Part shown: positions 7,792 through 11,197 of the stretch, in pieces | Layout: each line of letters begins with the position of its first letter | How positions within the stretch are numbered: position 1 is the first letter of the stretch | From: an uncultured Flammeovirgaceae bacterium | Lineage (GTDB): Bacteria > Bacteroidota > Bacteroidia > Cytophagales > Cyclobacteriaceae | Direction: 5' to 3' | DNA: 11,197 bases | Assembly: GCA_937138955.1 (NCBI GenBank) | Contig: CAKZPJ010000369.1 | Location: 1 to 11,197 of the forward strand | Made by a program: the position numbers and the translations under genes | The notes under the pieces: generated by a model | Database searches by the model: none | What the model saw: the letters and a program-made list of their open reading frames with translations, nothing else | Told to the model about the DNA's origin: nothing

Positions 7792-8226
7792 ATGGCAAAA
7801 TCAACGAAAACCACTAAAGCAGCAGCCGCTAAGACAACCAAGCCAACTGCAGCTAAAAAACCAGTAGCCAAAGCTGCTCCCAAGACTGCTCCCAAAGCTA
7901 AAGCCGCTCCTAAGGTAGCTTCTAAAGCTAAATTGAACGTTAAAGCTAGCGCTAAACCTTCAGTAGCCAATGCCGCTGAAAAATTAGTGAAAAGCTGCCA
8001 GGAAGCATCTGTTAAGTTTGAAAAAATGGATGGTCCTGAATACACTGAAATCAAAGAAAAACTAGACTGGTGCGTAGGTAGCTACGACTACGACAAAAAT
8101 CCTTCAGGATTGAAAGAATACGGAGCCAAAGCGGCTGATATACTTAAAGAGGTTAAGAAAGATAAACCTCGTCAGGTATCACAAAAGCTAATTGATGACT
8201 TAGAAAAGTCAATAGCCAGCTTATAA
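7792..8226 (+). CDS. Histone H1-like lysine/alanine-rich protein
   Basis: A 144-residue protein with two distinct parts. Residues 1-58 form a low-complexity tail of Lys, Ala, Pro, Thr and Ser with AAPK/KAAP-type repeats. I count 16 Lys and 18 Ala, with no Arg and no acidic residue, as in the tails of histone H1 and bacterial H1-like proteins. Residues 60-144 are a mixed-charge, mostly helical domain (KLVKSCQEASVKFEKMDG, then YTEIKEKLDWCVGSYDYDKN, then two more helices) with Cys69 and Cys94, which I do not recognise. The tail probably binds DNA or RNA without sequence specificity, as a nucleoid protein; this is inferred from composition. The gene has its own promoter, a long leader and a strong terminator, so it is probably monocistronic. 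The usual Bacteroidota Hc1-like protein has its basic tail after the helical part, the reverse of this order. A basic tail for ribosome or RNA association is the alternative. Confidence 0.85.
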   Translation: MAKSTKTTKAAAAKTTKPTAAKKPVAKAAPKTAPKAKAAPKVASKAKLNVKASAKPSVANAAEKLVKSCQEASVKFEKMDGPEYTEIKEKLDWCVGSYDYDKNPSGLKEYGAKAADILKEVKKDKPRQVSQKLIDDLEKSIASL

Positions 8227-8259
8227 TCTACTCCGTTTTCCGTCAGAAATTTTCTAACG

Positions 8260-8289
8260 AAGCCACTTCAGTTTGAGGTGGCTTTTTTT
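8260..8289 (+). terminator. Intrinsic terminator after the histone-like gene
   Basis: A hairpin with arms 8260-8270 and 8274-8284 (AAGCCACTTCA / TGAGGTGGCTT, 11 bp with one G-U pair) and a 3-nt loop is followed by an uninterrupted T run that starts inside the right arm and ends at 8289. It lies 34 bp after the stop codon at 8226, a classical Rho-independent arrangement that separates this gene from the amidohydrolase gene. Confidence 0.9.
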
Positions 8290-8328
8290 ATATTTTCCAG
8301 AACTATAGTGCTGTCATGCGCAATACTA

Positions 8329-8358
8329 TTGTTCGGCGTTTGTGTGTTCGTAGGTTTG
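8329..8358 (+). promoter_or_regulatory. Bacteroidota-type promoter of the amidohydrolase gene
   Basis: TTG at 8329-8331, a 19-bp spacer and TAGGTTTG at 8351-8358 fully match the Bacteroidota promoter pattern. It lies between the upstream terminator and the gene, with the -7 box 49 bp before the ATG at 8408, giving a leader of about 45 nt. Confidence 0.65.
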
Positions 8359-8407
8359 TGAATAACTTTAGCAGCTTTAATACTTGAGCACAACGATTTA
8401 CACTTTC

Positions 8408-10018
8408 ATGAACTACTCCTTTACCTGCCTCTTACTAATTCTTGTCCCCCTATTCGCTTACTCTCAAGAAGACCCCATTCCCCGCGCACCCGAACGCGAT
8501 GAAGGCGAAGGCCCGTTTCCTCAACTGATTATCCGGGGAGCTACCCTGATTAATGGAGCCGGGTCACCTCCTATTGGTCCGGTAGATGTAGTGGTAGAAA
8601 ATAATCGCATTGCCGCCATTAAAACGGTCGGCTACCCAGGAGTGCCTATTAAAACGGAAGGGCGTCCGGTATTAGAAGAAAGGGGAAAAGAAATTGATGC
8701 TACCGGCATGTATCTGCTACCGGGCTTGATAGATATGCACGGACACATTGGCGGAAAAGGGCAAGGCACCCCGGCTGAATACGTTTTTAAACTATGGATG
8801 GCCCATGGCATTACTACAGTTCGCGATCCTGGTAGCGGTAATGGATTGGAATGGACCCTCGATCAAAGAGAAAAAAGTGCCAAAAACACGATTACTGCTC
8901 CACGTATTCAGGCATACACCTTCTTCGGACAAGGGCTGGAGGATGGCGTAAATAGCCCGGAAGAAGCCATAAACTGGGTAAAGAGTATAGCCGAGCAAGG
9001 CGCTGACGGTATAAAGTTTTTTGGAGCGCGCCCCGACATCATGGAAGCGGCTTTGGACGAAGCGAAGAAGTACAACTTACGTTCAGCTTGTCACCACGCC
9101 CAGCTCAATGTTGCTTGGCTAAATGTGCTAAATACTGCTCGGATGGGACTCACCAGTATGGAGCACTGGTACGGCTTACCCGAAGCATTATTTACCGAAC
9201 GCACTATTCAAGATTATCCGCTAGATTATAACTACCAAAATGAGCAGCATCGCTTTGGGGAGGCCGGACGACTCTGGCGACAAGCCGCCGAACCCGGTTC
9301 CGACCGATGGAATGAAGTAATGGATGAGCTAATCAAACTAGACTTCACCCTGGATCCGACTTTTAATATCTACGAAGCCAACCGCGACCTAATGCGAGCC
9401 CGCACCGCCGAATGGCACGCCGACTACACGTTGCCCTCACTCTGGAAATTCTACGAACCCAGTCGCGTATCGCACGGCTCGCACTGGCACGACTGGGGAA
9501 CCGAAGAAGAGGTAAATTGGAGACAGAACTACCTTCGGTGGATGCAGTTTGTCAACGAATACAAAAACAAAGGGGGCCGGGTAACTACTGGTTCTGATTC
9601 GGGCTTTATCTATCAACTCTACGGCTTCGCTTACATCCGCGAACTAGAGCTACTACGAGAAGCTGGCTTCCATCCACTAGAGGTAATCCGAGCGGCTACA
9701 CTGAAGGGCGCAGAAGCATTGGGTATGGAACAAGAAGTGGGATCTATTGAAGTTGGTAAATTCGCTGATATGATTTTAGTAGAAGAAAATCCGTTGGCTA
9801 ACTTAAAAGTACTCTATGGTACCGGGGCCATTAAACTTACTGAGGGTAATGAGGTGAACCGAGTTGGTGGCGTAAAATACACGATTAAGGACGGTATTAT
9901 CTACGATGCTAAAGCACTGTTAGCCGATGTAAAAACTATCGTCGATCAAGCTAAGCAAGAAGCCGGTATAGAAGAATTAACTCAACCAGGGGTAGTTCAA
10001 TCCGATAGCGAGCAATAG
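8408..10018 (+). CDS. Exported metal-dependent amidohydrolase
   Basis: A 536-residue amidohydrolase-superfamily enzyme (imidazolonepropionase/Xaa-Pro dipeptidase-like branch) that should hydrolyse an amide, peptide or cyclic amide bond. I chose ATG 8408 over an in-frame TTG at 8384 because it gives a clean signal peptide: MNYSFTCLLLILVPLFAYSQ, with likely cleavage at AYS-Q, so the enzyme is probably periplasmic or secreted. Metal-site motifs, numbered from this ATG, are GLIDMHGH with His111 and His113, Lys203 in ADGIKFFG (probable carboxylated bridging lysine), His230 in the HH pair, His253 in MEHWYG, and Asp397 in TTGSDSG, so a complete binuclear site appears present. A C-terminal GSIEVGKFADMILV segment (about 446-459) returns to the composite beta domain typical of the superfamily. 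It has its own promoter. The substrate cannot be told from sequence; relatives include dipeptidases and hydrolases of N-acyl or cyclic amides. Confidence 0.9.
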   Translation: MNYSFTCLLLILVPLFAYSQEDPIPRAPERDEGEGPFPQLIIRGATLINGAGSPPIGPVDVVVENNRIAAIKTVGYPGVPIKTEGRPVLEERGKEIDATGMYLLPGLIDMHGHIGGKGQGTPAEYVFKLWMAHGITTVRDPGSGNGLEWTLDQREKSAKNTITAPRIQAYTFFGQGLEDGVNSPEEAINWVKSIAEQGADGIKFFGARPDIMEAALDEAKKYNLRSACHHAQLNVAWLNVLNTARMGLTSMEHWYGLPEALFTERTIQDYPLDYNYQNEQHRFGEAGRLWRQAAEPGSDRWNEVMDELIKLDFTLDPTFNIYEANRDLMRARTAEWHADYTLPSLWKFYEPSRVSHGSHWHDWGTEEEVNWRQNYLRWMQFVNEYKNKGGRVTTGSDSGFIYQLYGFAYIRELELLREAGFHPLEVIRAATLKGAEALGMEQEVGSIEVGKFADMILVEENPLANLKVLYGTGAIKLTEGNEVNRVGGVKYTIKDGIIYDAKALLADVKTIVDQAKQEAGIEELTQPGVVQSDSEQ

Positions 10019-10212
10019 GTGTAGAAATAGTTGCACCTCTTCTCAGAAAATTATGTCCGCTGCTAAAATTAATAGTATTCTAGTCCAGCTTTCCCCATAG
10101 GATTTATGCTGTCCCTGCGCGGGGTTTTCAGTCTGATGCTTTCTCTACCGTAATGATTTTACTCTTGACCTAAGGCATGTAAATACAGTAGCAAATTAGA
10201 TAAGACGAGTTA

Positions 10213-11076
10213 CTACAATTTCTTCTTAATCACCCCTCCCTTAGTATCATTCACATTATACTCTACCATAAAAGCTTGAGGATCAATACTTTCTACCAGA
10301 GTATGGATGCGACGTAAATCTAGGCGAGTAACAATAGTGTGGATAATATCAATCTCAGCGGTGAGGTGCGGCATTTTCTTGTAACCTCGCTTACCTTGAT
10401 AAATAGTAAGGCCGTAACCCATCTCCTCAGTAATGGCCTCCCGGATTTCTTCGCTCTTAGCCGAGATGATCGTGACCCCGATGTACTCTTCAATACCGTG
10501 AATAATATAATCGGTTGTTCGGGAAGCTACTAAGTATGTCAGGATAGAATACAGAGCTACCTCCACATCAATTACCATAGCGGCAATAATAAATAAGATA
10601 ATGTTAAAGATTAGTATTATCGTCCCGATGGTCGTTCGGAACTTTTTACCTAAGTAGATCGCTAGAATTTCGGTACCGTCAATCACCGCACCGCTCCGTA
10701 CCGAAAAGCCAATACCTGCTCCCAAAAAGATACCTCCAAAAATGGCGATGAGCAACTTATCATTGGTGAGTATTGGTATTTCAATAAAATACAGCGCAAT
10801 AGCGAAAGCTATAATTGATAAAATTGACTTTATTGCCAGCACACTAGAGATTTGTCGGTAGCCCAACCAAATAAAAGGAGCATTGATTACCACGATCAGC
10901 CAGGCAATATCCCAACCCGTAACGTGATTGACCAGTAGTGATACACCAGTAACTCCGCCGTCGAGAAAGTGATTGGGTAACAAAAAGCCTTTCAAACCAA
11001 TACTGGCCGAAGTGATACCTACAGCAATCAGCAAAAATTCAATAGCCCGTCGCCGGAATAAAAATGACTTATCCAT
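10213..11076 (-). CDS. YitT family membrane protein with DUF2179 domain
   Basis: A 287-residue protein of the YitT/DUF2179 family, conserved inner-membrane proteins of unknown function; transport has been suggested but not shown. The N-terminal two-thirds has about five or six membrane helices. It includes FLDGGVTGVSLLV (37-49), the GGVTG hallmark between early helices, and RSGAVIDGTEILA (127-139). The C-terminal DUF2179 domain (about 199-281) is soluble, with GVTII, YGLTIYQGKRGYKK, DPQAF (265-269) and TKGG (278-281). The frame stays open upstream to a TTG at 11148. I prefer ATG 11074-11076 because it gives the usual family length, and because the TTG falls inside a perfect -7 box. The gene converges on the amidohydrolase gene across 194 bp. 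Confidence 0.9.
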   Translation of the reverse strand: MDKSFLFRRRAIEFLLIAVGITSASIGLKGFLLPNHFLDGGVTGVSLLVNHVTGWDIAWLIVVINAPFIWLGYRQISSVLAIKSILSIIAFAIALYFIEIPILTNDKLLIAIFGGIFLGAGIGFSVRSGAVIDGTEILAIYLGKKFRTTIGTIILIFNIILFIIAAMVIDVEVALYSILTYLVASRTTDYIIHGIEEYIGVTIISAKSEEIREAITEEMGYGLTIYQGKRGYKKMPHLTAEIDIIHTIVTRLDLRRIHTLVESIDPQAFMVEYNVNDTKGGVIKKKL

Positions 11077-11145
11077 AGTATGCGTAATATTCAGGTATTC
11101 AGGCCGTCCTCCAGTCAAGTTTGAGGCCAGCTGTGGAACGGTATT

Positions 11146-11153
11146 CAAAGTTA
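11146..11153 (-). promoter_or_regulatory. Possible -7 box for the YitT-family gene
   Basis: On the minus strand this reads TAACTTTG, a full match to TAnnTTTG, 69 bp upstream of the ATG at 11076. A transcript would start near 11140. The -33 region has no clean TTG at 19-21 bp, only loosely similar GTG/TGT triplets, so support is partial. If real, it excludes translation from the upstream TTG at 11146-11148. Confidence 0.4.
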
Positions 11154-11197
11154 CATGAATACTTTACACATTAACACTAAAACACTAACCTTGTAGA

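Noticed and set aside
7792..7970. Repeated GCT/AAA codon stretch as a DNA repeat or array
   Set aside because: The units vary in length and sequence and simply encode the Lys/Ala/Pro-rich tail.
7785..8054. Minus-strand 89-codon frame opposite the histone-like gene
   Set aside because: It is the complement of the repetitive Lys/Ala codons, giving an artificial Ala/Leu/Val-rich product; the + strand gene has promoter, leader and terminator.
10017..10038. Hairpin overlapping the amidohydrolase stop codon (AGGTG...CACCT, about 7 bp)
   Set aside because: No clean T tract follows on the + strand, only CTCTTCTC, so it is too weak to call a terminator.
10113..10128. CCCT GCGC GGGG followed by TTTT, a terminator-like element between the amidohydrolase and YitT genes
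   Set aside because: The stem is only four pairs including a T-G pair and it sits about 95 bp past the stop codon; possible but not supported.

Overview
The window looks like ordinary chromosomal DNA from a gliding-lineage member of the Bacteroidota, most likely Cytophagales-like. The clues are a RicT/PSP1-family gene followed directly by a gldH-type lipoprotein gene (a neighbourhood I associate with this phylum), promoter-like sites matching the Bacteroidota consensus (TTG, a spacer of about 19-21 bp, then TAnnTTTG), start codons without obvious Shine-Dalgarno sequences, a YitT protein of the Bacteroidota type and moderate GC. Genus and species cannot be read from it.

Left block, + strand (1-5336): a 5'-truncated ricT gene, gldH, and a large fused HyuA-HyuB ATP-dependent hydrolase of the 5-oxoprolinase family. 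They run in one direction with gaps of 48 and 12 bp, so they may share a transcript. Middle block, - strand (5338-7270): an SLC45-like major facilitator transporter and, downstream of it, a small two-helix membrane protein of unknown function. The small gene meets the hydrolase gene tail to tail with one base between the stop codons. A 521-bp divergent intergenic region (7271-7791) separates the transporter from the next + strand gene.

Right block: a monocistronic gene for a small histone-like protein (lysine/alanine-rich N-terminal tail plus an unrecognised C-terminal domain), with a good promoter, a long leader and a clear intrinsic terminator. Next comes an exported metal-dependent amidohydrolase with its own good promoter. 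A convergent YitT/DUF2179 membrane protein lies on the - strand at the right edge.

The genes do not form one obvious pathway. Only the ricT-gldH neighbourhood is a recognised conserved cluster. The cytoplasmic oxoprolinase-like enzyme, the secreted amidohydrolase and the sugar-type transporter could all serve scavenging of peptides and sugars, but that link is inference. I found no mobile element, CRISPR array, rRNA, tRNA or defence system. The least explained items are the histone-like protein with its structured leader, the two-helix membrane protein, and a non-canonical lipobox in GldH.
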